A DNA stretch of 64,000 bases from Amaurobius ferox. Taxonomy: Eukaryota; Arthropoda; Arachnida; Araneae; Amaurobiidae. Under the pieces are notes generated by a model. It saw only the letters and a program-made list of their open reading frames with translations, had not been told where the DNA came from and did no database searches. Both the position numbers and the translations under genes were made by a program. The stretch lies in the NCBI GenBank assembly GCA_951213105.1, contig OX578134.1:141857450-141921449 (forward strand), given 5' to 3'. Positions within the stretch are counted from its first letter, which is position 1. Every line of letters starts with the position of its first letter. Shown piece by piece: positions 12,809 through 24,965 of the stretch.

Positions 12809-12975
12809 GCGGGAAAGAGGTGTCGCAATCCACCTCTGCCATTTATGCTATGCAATTGGTCGTTTCCCTCTTTTATTTGAATCTTATATGATACTTTTTG
12901 TGCATGTGCTGCTTTGCGCCAACACTTGAAGTATAAGAATTTCCGTTGTATAAAAGTTTTCACTTCGTTTTATAT
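12809..12975 (+). mobile_element. Short Penelope-type 3' remnant (E4) lying between TA arrays
   Basis: About 170 bp of non-TA sequence between two TA arrays. It starts inside the conserved 3' structure of the RT elements found elsewhere in the window: GCGGGAA, stem AGAGGTG (12816-12822), loop TCGCAATC, stem CACCTCT (12831-12837). It continues GCCATTTATGCTATGCAATT, closely matching the element at 34.4 kb in the RT-sense direction. No RT is left, so this is a severe 5' truncation. Confidence 0.65.
12816..12837 (+). ncRNA. Conserved 3' hairpin of the RT family (E4 copy)
   Basis: A seven-base-pair perfect stem AGAGGTG/CACCTCT around loop TCGCAATC (GATTGCGA on the other strand). The loop class is shared with the copies at 16.5, 34.5, 38.3 and 39.2 kb while the stem sequence differs, so pairing rather than sequence is kept. 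Confidence 0.6.
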
Positions 12976-12994
12976 GATATATAATATATATATA

Positions 12995-13076
<82 letters not shown>

Positions 13077-13084
13077 ATATATAT
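12976..13084. repeat. TA microsatellite
   Basis: An interrupted TA array forming the right flank of the E4 remnant. Open frames here are TA translation and not genes. Confidence 0.9.
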
Positions 13085-13950
13085 GCGTGTGTGCCGACGG
13101 TTCTTTTAAGTTTTATTAAATAAATAAGGAACGCAGACTGAGGTAAAGTTTTAATTAAAAAGCTGTAAAGCATTTATTTGATACAATAGGGTCATAGGCA
13201 AATAGTTATTTTAAAAAATTCAATAGACTACACTGGTGTAGATAATATTCAAAATTCCTCCTTTAGCGACAATGCATATACTCAAGAAATGAAGTTAGAA
13301 TGAATTGTTATCATAAATCTACAGCAATGTACCGTACTACTCGTCTAGCAACCGACAAATATGACATATATATACTGTCTTCCATTTACCTGCTTTGTAC
13401 ATTCCTGCTTCAGATATGTACTCATTAGCCCATGCTCTGCAACTTCAGGTAATTTACATTTTCGTTCTATCTCTTCTTGTTATCATATATGTATTTATAA
13501 ATTTTTCTATTATCCGCTAAAGGCGCTGCAATCCCATGTTTTCTATCAATAATGGTCATTTTACTATAGGTAGACCTGGCGTAAGCATTCAGGAGCTTCT
13601 TATTTCGAAGATTTTGTAGTGCTAAATTATTTACTAGAAATATAAATATGTATATAAATGTGAAATTTTGATTCCACTTTAAGTAAGAATTTGCAGGGAC
13701 ACTTGATTAAATTAAGATAATTGAAAATAGACTAATGTTTGAAAATCCTACTGAATTTGGAATTAAGGCGTGATAATTTTTTTAATAATATCGTAATACA
13801 TACTTTAAATCTTGAACGTCGAATAAATCATTTATATTTTCTTACTGCTTTTTAAACTTATTTTTTATTTATTTATATTTATAGTTTATATTAAATTGCA
13901 ATCATAATATAAGCAAAACTTGCTATTCAATAGCGAAATATTGCCATATG
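13085..13950. other. Noncoding stretch
   Basis: No gene, RNA or clear repeat is recognised. Confidence 0.5.
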
Positions 13951-13954
13951 TACT

Positions 13955-14640
13955 GGTATAATGGTACATTGGAATGTAACTACATTATTACCATCTCGTA
14001 TCGGTAACTCTAAATTACTGTAATTAATAGCCCGATTTATTATATCAAATATATAAGAAATCCACATACAAATACGTAACCTTTCTTATTCCAATAATAT
14101 TAATACTTCTTTCTTGATGAGGATACACATTTGTTGTATTAACAAATAAATAATAATAAGCACTAAAACTGTAACAGTGCTAAAAGGAATGCTGAAAAAG
14201 CACAAATAGAAAAGGAAATAACACAGTCCAAAAATGTTTAATACGCCCACTGAGTTAGTATATTATTATAATATTTCCTCTTAAAGCCTTATATCATATC
14301 ATCGATAGGTAGAACATTCTTCAAAGGCGTCAAAATTCAGTCTTAATATGATTTCTACCATTTATATATAATTGGGTGTATATCAGATTAGCGTAATTTC
14401 ATTGTTAATGTGTAGAATCAACTTGATATGTATCATAAAACGCTACAGAGGATTATTAAAGGTTGCGTAAAGAAAATCTCTGTTTAAATTTGGATAAGTC
14501 TAAGTGAAAGTTGGACACCAGAAGACGTATAAAATCGAATGAGTGAACATTTCTTCTATTAAGAATGTTGGTAGTGCTTCATCGAACAGAAATATGTGTT
14601 CCTAATGAGTTTAATAAATTTTGCAATCAAATTGCAACCA
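13955..14640 (+). repeat. Repeat family A, copy 3 (long form)
   Basis: The core (about 14290-14600) has CTACCATTTATATA and AAATTTGGATAAG anchors. The 330 bases before it (ACATTGGAATGTAA, TATCGGTAACT, AACAAATA and AGTGCTAAAA landmarks) also match the segment before copy 4. The repeat unit is therefore about 0.7 kb and copies 3 and 4 are a tandem pair. Confidence 0.65.
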
Positions 14641-14684
14641 TAATTATCTGCTCAATAAAGAATTATTATCATAGGCGTAATCAA

Positions 14685-15330
14685 AATAATACATTGAAAT
14701 GTAATTGAATACTTACAAACTCATATCAGTAACTGTCACTGTTAGATCGATCTAATATATGTAAAATATAGTAAGACATATATAAACAAATACATAATCT
14801 TTATTATCACAATAATACTAATAATAATTTTAATCTTGATTGTAATACGCAGTTGATACATTGACAAATAGATACTGAGAAATATTATCATAGTGAAAAA
14901 GAGCTGCTAAAAACAGCAGAATTGAATACATGTAATCCATTTAAAATTTTTAAACCGATCCATATGTTAACTTCGAATTACTCTCAAAGGCTTAATGCTG
15001 TACATTTGAAGTGTAGATCTTCAAGGACGCCAAATTCCTTCATAATTATGTGCCCAACAATTATAAAATCTTAACAACTATAATGTGAATGTTGTTGGCA
15101 TTTGTACCTGTATTCATTTTTCTGTTAATGATATGTTTCATCTTAAAGCGTGTCATAAACCGATATAAATGTCAAGTGCTTAAAGTTAGTGATCAAAAGA
15201 TCCTTGTATAAATTTGGCTAAGTATATTCAAGTGATACTTGGACATCGACAAAAAGAGTTGAATGAGTAAATGCCTACACCATTAAGAATGTGGATATAT
15301 TTTTTGAGCCGAAAATAATTGTTCCTAATA
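14685..15330 (+). repeat. Repeat family A, copy 4 (long form)
   Basis: A tandem partner of copy 3, about 0.72 kb further on and in the same direction. It shares ACATTGAAATGTAA, TATCAGTAACT, the AATTTGGCTAAG anchor and AAGAATGTGG near the end. Well diverged, so the duplication is old. Confidence 0.6.
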
Positions 15331-15849
15331 TATTTTTCATTACCAGTGTAATCAAATGATATTTGCATATCAGAACTTAGATGAAGTCAATTGAGTATAT
15401 ATTCGACTATTAAGAATGAGGTTAGTATGTTTAACTGCATACGGAAATTTTGATATAGGAAATGATTTTGAATTTTTGTATGTTGAGCCAGGCATATACA
15501 CACCCCTTGTTATGGATTTTGTGACATTTATAAAAATTCTATGAAATATCGATAAATTGAGCAATACTGGAAAAAATTCAGTACACGTATTTCCAATAAA
15601 GTTTCTGCCGGCTTTTCAGATATTCTGGTTAGTGTAGTCATCCGAGTAGCGTCAGTTGAAGTAAGTCCTCATATGGACTCAAAATGCCTGCATTTTACGT
15701 TTTGAAAATATGGGGCCATCTAATACTAATAAAAATAAAACTGTATACAAATAAACATATACTATATGTGAGTTACTACAAAACTATTAGATATTTTGTC
15801 AAAAGTAAAACGATATTATTTCCATATAGTGCTACCAAATATATGCAAT

Positions 15850-16205
15850 ACTGCAAATACATCTATTCAAAGGTAGAGTCAATTATATTCCCTTTAACTT
15901 ATATGGTCATATACGAGATTGCTATAATTTGGTGTTCACCATTTATACGGAAATATGGCCTTATACCGATGTAAATTCTCTCTTTATCTTTACAACCAGT
16001 TTAGCACGCACCATAAAGTATTCAAAATGAGCAGCAAGCTTTAAAAACAATGCGCGAGAGTTTCTGACTTCAATTTGGGGAACTAAAGTCAGGGATGCAA
16101 GTGTAAAGTTGGCATCTGGAGTGGAATGAAGTCGAATACTCATTTGCACTAGTTGAAATGTGTAGAGGATTCTCAATTTCAAATTCAAAAACTGTAAGAG
16201 TTGTT
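15850..16205 (+). repeat. Repeat family A, copy 5
   Basis: Anchors TTCACCATTTATACGGAAATA (from about 15930), GCACGCACCATAAA and TTCAATTTGGGGAAC (about 16069). Same direction as the other copies. It is followed almost at once by a TA array and an RT element. Confidence 0.65.
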
Positions 16206-16264
16206 CATGATTATTTTCACAACTCAAATATTTTATAAGGTAATAACAAAAGTTACTTGCAAAT

Positions 16265-16265
<1 letters not shown>

Positions 16266-16332
<67 letters not shown>
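16266..16332. repeat. TA microsatellite
   Basis: A nearly pure TA array bounding the left end (3' side in RT sense) of Penelope-type element E1. Confidence 0.9.
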
Positions 16333-16333
<1 letters not shown>

Positions 16334-16531
16334 GTGAAAAATATCTAAAAAATACGATACATAAAATACATAATCATAACACTGCATGATATTAAGGCGC
16401 AATGCCGCACTTCCATGTTTAGCAGAAAAATAAAAGTAAATACAAAAACAGTTTAAAAAAAGAGGGGGGAGGCATAAAAGAAGGGGGAAAATTGGATAGA
16501 GAGTGTTTACAAGAACTACAGAAAAAGGGCC

Positions 16532-16551
16532 GGGGAGGATTGTGACCCCCC
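16532..16551 (-). ncRNA. Conserved 3' hairpin of the RT family (E1 copy)
   Basis: On the plus strand: GGGGAG, loop GATTGTGA, CCCCCC (five GC pairs and one A-C mismatch), then G and TTCCCGG. Same layout as the copies at 34.5 and 38.3 kb. The transcribed sense would be minus, matching the RT. Confidence 0.55.
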
Positions 16552-16771
16552 GTTCCCGGTTAAAGCGCTTTTACTCCAGAAACACTCTCGGAGTCTCTGT
16601 CTTCCCGAAGCATCCCTCCGTCCGATAGAATCAATGAAACTTCACGAAGTAAAAAGACCATGAAGCACAAAAGGGCTCAAGATATGAAAATAAACCTAAC
16701 CTGACTCTACAGCAAAATGCTCGAAAACCAAAAGAAACGCCATGTAACGGTACTGCACCGATATGCAATCA

Positions 16772-17540
16772 TTATGTAAAACTGTATTTTTTCTTCTTAA
16801 AGACTAAGTCTACATAGTGCCTTAGACATCGAAGCGGATAATGGCATTTTGCAGCTTCTTGAATTAATTTATTATTACAGTGTTGTTGTTCCTCTTTTTC
16901 TGTATTAAGACGTCTATATCCATTTAAATGATTAATGATAACATTTATGAATATACCACTACTTAAATTGGATTTCCAGACTAATATAAAATTAATATCA
17001 AAACAAAAATTGTCCCGTTTGTCATAAATTTTAAAACACATCTTGTCATATTGATTATAGTAAATTCTTATATCCAGGAAATCAACAGTTCCTTGATATG
17101 TACATTGAGTTTCTATAAGTTCCAGGCATTTAGGGTAATACCTTAATTCAATATGGTCATGTTGATCTGTATGTTCAATTATCACATCGTCAACGAAGCG
17201 GTATAATGGCAATTCATTAACCAAATAAGTACCTTGTCCATACTTGTCCAAGTAAATATCCGCAAGAATGGAGGAGCATCCAACATCCATTGGGATGCCC
17301 TGCATTTGGAGATAAAAACCCATCCCGTTGTTCAGAATGTTTTCAAATAAGACAATATTTATCAGCTTTTTATACTTGTTGACTGAGATGGTAGAGTGTA
17401 GATTGTAATGTTCATGAACTCCATAAAAATGTCGAATAAATCTTTTAAATTTACGTGATTAAAGAGGTCTTTAAAATCGAAGCATCTGAAAAACATTTTC
17501 TCCTTTATTCTACTTGTCTATCATCTCATAAGAGTTTGAC
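16772..17540 (-). pseudogene. Reverse transcriptase fragment, Penelope type (E1)
   Basis: An open minus-strand frame (16772-17323) runs from just before RT motif B, GIPMDVGCSS, through the catalytic box YRFVDDV and the VDFLDI motif to a thumb-like region (YDKRDNF, WKSNLSSGIF, PLRCLRHY), ending in a stop. Upstream, in other frames, motif A is still readable (FDFKDLFNHVNL at about 17440-17475), so a frameshift separates the two parts. The enzyme would copy element RNA into DNA. The catalytic YVDD-type pair is intact but motif A is out of frame and the N-terminus is lost beyond about 17600. No GIY-YIG endonuclease is seen after the RT. Confidence 0.75.
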
Positions 17541-17608
17541 AACATGCAGGTCCCTTCTTTTTTATTTTCCTTTAGTAACGGTTTAATTTTTAATTAATGG
17601 GTTATTTA

Positions 17609-17761
<153 letters not shown>

Positions 17762-17989
17762 GATATCACATCAATATAAAGATTCGCATTATCCTCGAAA
17801 CAGTGTTGGATTATTACTCTATTTGTACTTAAATACATTGCTCAAAACTCAATAATCAATATATATCTTTAAGCATAAACTTTATGCATTTAACAAAAGT
17901 GAAAACGTTTCAATATTCATAACCTATGAATACATTAATAATATATTGAAATTTTACTCCTCTAAGCGGTAAACAGCATTTTAATATCC

Positions 17990-18335
17990 CATACCTGAAA
18001 ACCACTGTACTTAACGGCATAACTTATAAGTGGAGCATAGTCCACCTTCAGCATCAAAATTCATTATCATAATTTGTTGTCCATCATTTAAGCGGAATTA
18101 TGGATATATAAGCTCGGCTTGAATTTCGCAGTTAATCTATAGGATCGACCTAATACGTATCCTAAGCCATTTCATATGAATGCCCTGCATTTAAGTTAAT
18201 ACATAGGACGTTATTGCTTCAATTTGCCAAAGTAAAACAGGGGGGGATTTTAATGATAGCTAATACCAGGAGTTGACTAAGGCGAAGAACTAAATTTACG
18301 GGTTAGAAAAAGTGTCTATAGAATTGGTTATGGTT
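17990..18335 (+). repeat. Repeat family A, copy 6
   Basis: The last and most diverged copy. It shares TGTCCATCATTTAAGCGGAA, ATAAGCTC and TTCAATTTGCCAAAG anchors in the same order and direction. Confidence 0.55.
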
Positions 18336-18575
18336 ATGCAGCTGAAATTAGCGGAATATTTTAACAATACAGTTAAGTAGAATGATAAGAAAGAAAAAAC
18401 TGCAAATAAGTCATGTGTTTGATATTGATATTAAAAATCGAATTAAAATTGGTTTAAATTTTAACAGTGGTTATTAAATGTCATAACATGTTATTAAAAA
18501 TCAAATATCATGAATATCATACTTGACAATGTACCCCCTGGTGTTCAGGGGAGACTTTATCCCCATAGGTGGGGG

Positions 18576-18982
18576 TAGAGCTCTGTACAGGCTGATTTAT
18601 CAAACATATTGAAGCCCATAGAGTCCCATACTACAGTTACTGAAATTATAAAATAAATATTTAAAATACATACTTTATATAAAAAAAGAAGGTTAAATTA
18701 GAATATTGTAGAATTTAGCTTGCACACGTATGCTCCAGTACCGGGTATCCAATTATTTATTAGCCATTGTTTTCTTCTTTCTTCGTTTCTAGGAAAGCAA
18801 AATAGCCTAAAACCCTTTCTAGAATGATTGGAGCAGTTCGGTGCAGAACAACCACCCATAATTGTTTCAATTATACTGCCTAAAGTGAAAATACGAATAG
18901 ACCTAATACTAATGGATTACACTTCCAGCTATGGTGGACTTCAATATTCTTGATAAGTCAGCTCGAATATAGAGGAGCCTTA
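18576..18982 (-). mobile_element. Short THAP-bearing TIR element, P-like (copy 1)
   Basis: A 407-bp element flanked by a perfect 8-bp direct repeat GGTGGGGG (18568-18575 and 18983-18990). The outer ends are TAGAGCTCTGTA (left) and TAAGGCTCCTCT (right, reverse-complemented). Both ends continue into a longer imperfect inverted repeat (GCTGA, TATCAA, ATATTGAAG, CCA). It is about the same length as, and closely similar to, the element at 42356-42763, in opposite orientation. Eight-base duplications plus a THAP coding stub fit the P-element superfamily, whose transposases begin with a THAP DNA-binding domain. The element is far too short to encode a transposase, so it is non-autonomous. Confidence 0.8.
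18698..18859 (-). pseudogene. THAP-domain N-terminal stub (copy 1)
   Basis: A 53-codon frame starting MGGCSAPNCSNHSRKGFRLF. It has the CX4C zinc pair, the RFP-like FPRNEERRKQW box and a later WIP motif typical of THAP zinc fingers. The second zinc pair should be C-x-x-H. Here it reads CKLN, so the histidine is lost and a stop follows three codons later. It is probably a relic of the 5' coding part of a P-like transposase kept inside a deletion derivative. Confidence 0.7.
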
Positions 18983-18990
18983 GGTGGGGG

Positions 18991-21900
18991 GGGGATAATG
19001 ACGTCACGATCAAAAAAATATATATCGCGGTTATTTTTCACTACGATCATTGAAACTATAAAGTGTTGTTATCATTGAGCCATAAACAAACTCTTTTAGT
19101 TTTGATTATGTCAAATTCTGACCTATGTTGCTATATTAAGCAACTATAAAATTTCTTATAAATTTCGAAGTTTTGGCTCGAAATAAAGAATATATATTTA
19201 GTTTTAGATTTTTTTATAACAGCGCAAAAATACATGCTGCAATCGTGTACACAATAAATCGACCACACACAGACACACAGACGGGCATCACTACAAAAAT
19301 ATTCCCTTCGTATCTTCAACTCCAATACGAAAATTTTCTATTTTCCCGTTTTTCTGGAATATAGGAAGAAAGTTCTGGATCGACTAGAAATTATGCATAA
19401 TTTATAAAATTGGTTTTGCATTTTCCCCTTGCATTGACATTCCTAATTCGAAATATTAGATTTTTTCATTGACCTGGCTGAAACCAATATTCAAGCTAGA
19501 TTCTAGCTCGCTAATTAAATAAAACGATTTTGAGTTTATGACTATCTCTTCGAAACCGTCACCTTAATTCGATTTTTTGAAATTTTATATTTTCGTCCTT
19601 GGTTTCGAAGCCGAGACGAATCAAGTGACATTCAATTCAAGATTCTAACTATAGTAGAAGTGTCAATAATTTTGATACATCACACCCCTTTACTTCATCA
19701 GTTCATAAGTTAGTTTAGCGCATGTTATATAGCTATTTTAATATTATATAATTTTTTTTAACTATTGCAAGATATTGTACATTAAACGTGAAATAGGTTA
19801 AGTGTGGGAATTTTTTTCACAATCTTAAGGAATGCATTTTGTCTTCTTATATTCATCCTTTAATTTATTCAATTCCAGTCTCATCTGAACATACGATTTT
19901 GTTTTTGTAAAAAATTTTATTTCCTATATTTATAAATAAAATAACACATTGAAATTCCATCCTCAAATCTACCCCCATCCCAAACTCGTGGTGAATATGC
20001 ATCTTTACTTGCACCACGCATACCATATATTTCCCTTCACTGAATGAAAAATATTTCATAAACCAAGTGAATACCAGTCTAAAAAAATATATATATCTCC
20101 CGTATTCAGCTACATCCTAAAGATAAAAAAAAATATGGAAAATATATTTCCCTCTCTTCTTTTATTGCTTGTATCCTTTTTTCACAAACTTTTGTGGCAA
20201 GGTGTTTGGGCGCTGATATCACAGCTAAGCAAGCGACATATTCGAACCACACATAATAATCCATATCTTCTTCTGAAGGCAGTATATGGACAGTTATCGC
20301 AGTACAGCAGCCTCCCCGACATCAACCCTGACCCTTTTAGGATATAAGACCGCCTTTTTCCTCGAAGCGTCGTTTCATTCTACTCCAGTACACTAGGATG
20401 AATGTACAGAGACTGGAGGGAGCGTATATAGAATGCAATATTTTAGGAAATAGGTCACATATTTAAAGTTATTGAAACAAAGATAAGGGCCGGGATTCCA
20501 AAATCGTTTATTTCTTGCGAAGCTACAAAAACAGTGCAAACGATAGAAAAAGGGAAGAGCATATTTGAAGTATTTTTATTATATGAATAAAATGTTTTAT
20601 AGTATTTTGTATAAATTTCAGTCTGGAAATTCCTGCTTATTTAGCATAAACATGATATTAAGTAAACGTTGGTTCAACGTATGAGATTTTTTATGGGTGT
20701 ATATGAAAATAAATAGCGGTTTTATGTTTCAGACTGATGCTGTTGCTGTTATAGAAGCATGTTGTAGAAATTTATACTTTAAAGAAATGAGTATGGATCT
20801 TTAAAATGATTTAAATGATTTTTTTATTTATTTGTATAACTGGAAAATTGAATGGAAATTTCATTTATGCTCATAATATGAATGTTTTTAAGCTAGCTCA
20901 AACATATTCAATTGGTCAAAATATATTCTTGCCAAATGTATCACACATTTTTATTGTTGTTCAAAACTAAATAGACTGAACTAAATAATATGTTATTGTA
21001 GTTTTTGTTTTATCCATCTACTTATTTTATAACATAATACCTTTAACTAAGTTAAGTTACAATATATGGTTTAAATTTCTTGATTCAAATTAACAGATAG
21101 ATAATTTGTAAAATATTGATACTTCCTTATTAGAAGCTTCTCAAAGTGCAAATACAATCATTGTACATAACGCAACATCTTCAGAATACATCACTCTTTT
21201 GTCAACTGGTGGTATTGACATGACCGAATAATAGTACACTCTATTCGTTATATTGCCGCTAGATTATATTATAGTGCCATGGAGAACTTTTCTTAGTGCT
21301 GTGCATATCCACAAATTTCTAGAAAATAAAAATATGACAAAATCATCTTACATAAACATTTTGCCATCGCACATCGCTAAACTCATCACAATAAAAGTAT
21401 GTCATATTTCTTCACATAAAATAGTATACATATTTCGAAGAAAAGTAAAATACAATGTTCTAGAGATTTTCTACCTGCTTTTAAATCCAATGTTTATTAG
21501 ATTATTTAAACTTCCTATAATTTAAGCAAACAGAAGTCATGTACTTGTACGCAATTCAAATATCTCCAGAGTTTGGATGTTATTTTCAATTTATACCTTT
21601 CTGTGTTCTATGAGGGTTATAATTTAAACTTTCTGTTACTTTAATTTAAATACCTTAAAAATACCGCACATGGATTTTTACATTTTCTCTAATGACTACT
21701 GCATATAATGGGAGTGCATTCTGATCTAGACAAACACCCGTCTCTAATATTTTAATGACTATACACGCTATGCGCATCCTGGAAATACAATTAACAGTTT
21801 TTCCACGGTGTGTACGTTTATGCTGGTCGGAATACCTCTAAGAGAAACTTGATAAATGGAATTAAGTGCATATGTTTAAAACGCATCAATCTGATGAACA

Positions 21901-22015
21901 CTCAAATTTAAGTATGTGACTGCATCACATATTTAAATATAGAGACTACGATACTGACTGAGTGCGTCAGAACACTCTGTATATACATATTATATACCTG
22001 TAGAGCAGAAGTACA
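18991..22015. other. Noncoding stretch
   Basis: No gene is supported. At 19150-19370 there is an old-repeat-like segment with CACACAGACACACAG. Around 20300-20400 the composition is richer in GC but all frames are broken. Confidence 0.45.
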
Positions 22016-22019
22016 CTTC

Positions 22020-22315
22020 TTCGGTATTTAAGCTGGAATTGAATGTCAGATTACTGAATCAATTCAGATCAAAACTACATGGAATTTGTATATTCACGTC
22101 ACGTTCCAGAAACGTGAAATAAAATTTTTCAGTCTGCAAGAATGACTTGTATCCTAAAGCACACACCCATTCATGACGACATGGTAACAGTTTTATTCTA
22201 TTAGCATATGGAATTTGTGTTTTCACAGACTTTTAGTCTGAGCTATTTCAGTGAGACGAAGTCTGAATATTTATAAAATTTAAACAGGCTGTATGTTATT
22301 TTCTGTATTTTTGTA
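22020..22315 (+). repeat. Repeat pair C, copy 1
   Basis: Matches 24670-24965 in order and direction. Shared landmarks are AATTCAG, AAATAAAATT, CTTGTATCCT, CCATTCATGACGACATGG, TTTTATTCTATTAGCATAT and GACGAAGTCTGAATATTT. Together the pair brackets an RT fragment and two TA arrays. Confidence 0.7.
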
Positions 22316-22654
22316 AAGATAATTTAATTTTAGGTTGTAATGCGTTGCTTTCTTGAAAGTATAAAGAGCATAAATATGTGGAAATTAAACTTCGGAATAA
22401 TGTCATTTATAATTTCAAAAATATGTTAAATATAGATTTATTGCATGTGGATATAGTTTTATGAGATTCATAAATTAATAAAATTTACAATATTATAATG
22501 TTTGATTTAGTGATTAAACAGTATATTTGGCAGTGTGGATAATTGTAAAAATTATCATAAATTTGTGTAAAGCCAAGCGTTTGAAACGTGTATCAAATAT
22601 GAAAAGGTAATATTTGTTTAAGCATTCCCTAGAAATAATTATTGTCACTGGCAG

Positions 22655-22757
<103 letters not shown>

Positions 22758-22869
22758 TATAAAGAAAATTAAATTAAAATATTAATATATACTAAAATAA
22801 TTTAAACTAAAATACTTAGATAATTTTGTTACGTTTTTATATCATTTCTTTGGATCATCATTAAATTTT

Positions 22870-22900
<31 letters not shown>

Positions 22901-22901
22901 C

Positions 22902-24480
22902 AACTGTTGCTATTAAATCTGTATTGGTCATTATGAATAAAATCATTTCTAATATAATTGATAATTCAACTTCTCATTTTTAATAAAGTTATCAATTGGT
23001 TCAAACGTTGGATACGATTAGTATTTTGGATATACGATTAAAATTTATATGCAAATTAAGGGTATTCCACAGGGTGGTTCTGCCAGTACAGCTCTTGCAA
23101 ATCTTTATTTATACTTTTACGAGTCAAATTATATAAACTCTGCATATACTTTCTGCAGATATATTGGTGATATAATTCTCATTCAAATAGCTCCCTCGTC
23201 AAATGATATAGATTTTGATTTTTATCCCCCAAATTTATCCCTTATACCAAACGAAAGCAACATCTCATCTAGTGTTAATTTCTTAGATTTAACGCTCTCT
23301 CTTGATAATGAATATTCATTTCTGTTAAACGTTTTTGACAAAAGAAAAGGTTTTCCATTTAAAATTCACATGGTAATCAATTTTAACTCATGTTCGAGTA
23401 AACAGATATACAAAAATATTTTAGTAAATCAACTTCATAGAAATTTTGGGTTATGTGAAAATACAGAATATAGTAACGATCACAGATTTATTTCAATACT
23501 GTAAGGCTGAATCCTATCCAGATAATTTTGTTAAATATCACTTTAGAAATTTTGAATTCAATTTATAATCTATCATTTATTGTTTTAGGTAAATTTGAAA
23601 TTGTCATTGTATACTTTAAATATTAAAATATTCTTTGATATTTTAATTATCTTTGCCATAAGTTTTGGATACATATTATATAAATATTAATTATTAATAA
23701 TTATTTAGAATAATTTGTAAATATATTTTCTTTTATATCTCTAATTCTTGGGTTTGAAACATGTCTATTTGTATATCTATTGTCTATTGGTTGGATACCT
23801 TATTATGGAGTATTTCCTATAACTCAAAACAGATAGCGCTCTCCAGTATTCTTTCCAAATGCATCCAAGGATAGAGCAACCAAATATTAAGCGTCCTGAA
23901 TCATGGTGAAGAAAGGTATGAGTTTTAATTTCTCTCTGCATTCTTACGGATTGTTGGATAGATTATTGATGTGTTTGCTATATGCACTCTATTTCTCTCC
24001 TTTCCATTTGCCTAATAGTATTTGTTATTTCTATTTTTGTTTCTGTCTGGTAATGTGTCGGAACTTTTGACGATGTTTGGTCCATATGGCTGTATCGTGG
24101 AGCGAAACACATTTGGAACCTCTGTGGATGCAAAGATCCTTGAAAAGCTGGATCTACAGAGTTTCTATCCAATTTCATATTTCGTGGTGGCATCTTTTCT
24201 TTTATTTTTTACTTATTGTTATTTAATATTCTGAGCCTCCATATTTTGATAATCCTTTGATGTTTGAAATTGATTTGTATATATCGCTCTTGAATGTTGA
24301 TAAATTCATGTGTATATTAATAATTTAAAATTAAGATCAATCTGCCATATATGACAGCAAGGGTTTCCTTTTGTTAGATATTTCCTTTCATATCCTCTTT
24401 ACTTTATTTTCCTCCGTATTGTTTTTGCACCAAGGTGTGACACGGTTCATGTTTTAAATTAGTGTTATTATATTTATTTA

Positions 24481-24485
<5 letters not shown>
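22902..24485 (+). mobile_element. Penelope-type retroelement fragment E5 between TA arrays
   Basis: A plus-strand element bounded by TA runs (22873-22901 and 24486-24566). It holds the C-terminal half of a dead RT and nearly 1 kb of AT-rich 3' sequence. The conserved GATNGYGA hairpin is not found here. Instead, at about 24067-24106 there is TGACGATG, a stem-like segment and GCGAAAC, faintly like a hammerhead core. It is more diverged from the other copies and may be a separate subfamily. Confidence 0.5.
23041..23504 (+). pseudogene. Reverse transcriptase fragment, catalytically dead (E5)
   Basis: The frame runs from RT motif B (IKGIPQGGSASTALANLYL) through CRYIGDIIL, FDFYPPNL, VNFLDLTL and FDKRKGFPFKI to a stop. 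The catalytic box reads YIGD instead of YVDD or YIDD, so the first metal-binding aspartate is gone. Motif A and everything before it are missing or unreadable. The C-terminus is shorter than in the other copies. It aligns throughout with the RT at 34745-35800. Confidence 0.75.

Positions 24486-24566
<81 letters not shown>
24486..24566. repeat. TA microsatellite
   Basis: About 80 bp of pure TA at the 3' side of E5. Confidence 0.92.
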
Positions 24567-24570
<4 letters not shown>

Positions 24571-24669
24571 AATATAATTACTTGTATATTTTAATTACCT
24601 GTGACTTATCCATTGTTGAATGTATTGTAAGAATATATATGAATATAATATAGAAATATATGAATTCTC

Positions 24670-24965
24670 CAAGATTTTATCTAGAATTGAATCTCAAATG
24701 ATTGAAGCAATTCAGCTTAAAATTCACGCGCGGGTGAACCATTCAGGACACGTCCGTCTTCCCGTCAGAACATAAAATAAAATTCTTTGGTCTACAAGAT
24801 TTTTCTTGTATCCTGCAGCAAATCCATTCATGACAACGTGGCAGCATTTTTATTCTGTTAGCATATAAAATTAGAGTTTTCACTCAGACTTCCACTTTTC
24901 AAGCTATTTATATGGAACGAAGTCTGAATATTTTTTGAAATTTTCTTCACCATGCATGTTTATTC
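24670..24965 (+). repeat. Repeat pair C, copy 2
   Basis: Direct copy of 22020-22315, moderately diverged. The spacing between copies is about 2.65 kb. Confidence 0.7.

Larger units (their letters stand above)
16333..17605 (-). mobile_element. Penelope-type retroelement fragment E1 between TA arrays
   Basis: About 1.27 kb of non-TA sequence bounded on both sides by TA arrays. In minus sense it holds the second half of a reverse transcriptase and then about 440 bp of 3' region. That region carries the conserved hairpin (16532-16551) followed on the plus strand by GTTCCCGG. The 5' part of the element is missing. Having TA repeats on both sides suggests insertion into a TA array, or growth of the array at the ends. 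Confidence 0.7.

Noticed and set aside
15618..15662. A 44-bp microexon between TTTTCAG and GTAAGT on the plus strand
   Set aside because: Splice-like ends occur often by chance in AT-rich DNA, and the encoded peptide matches nothing recognised.
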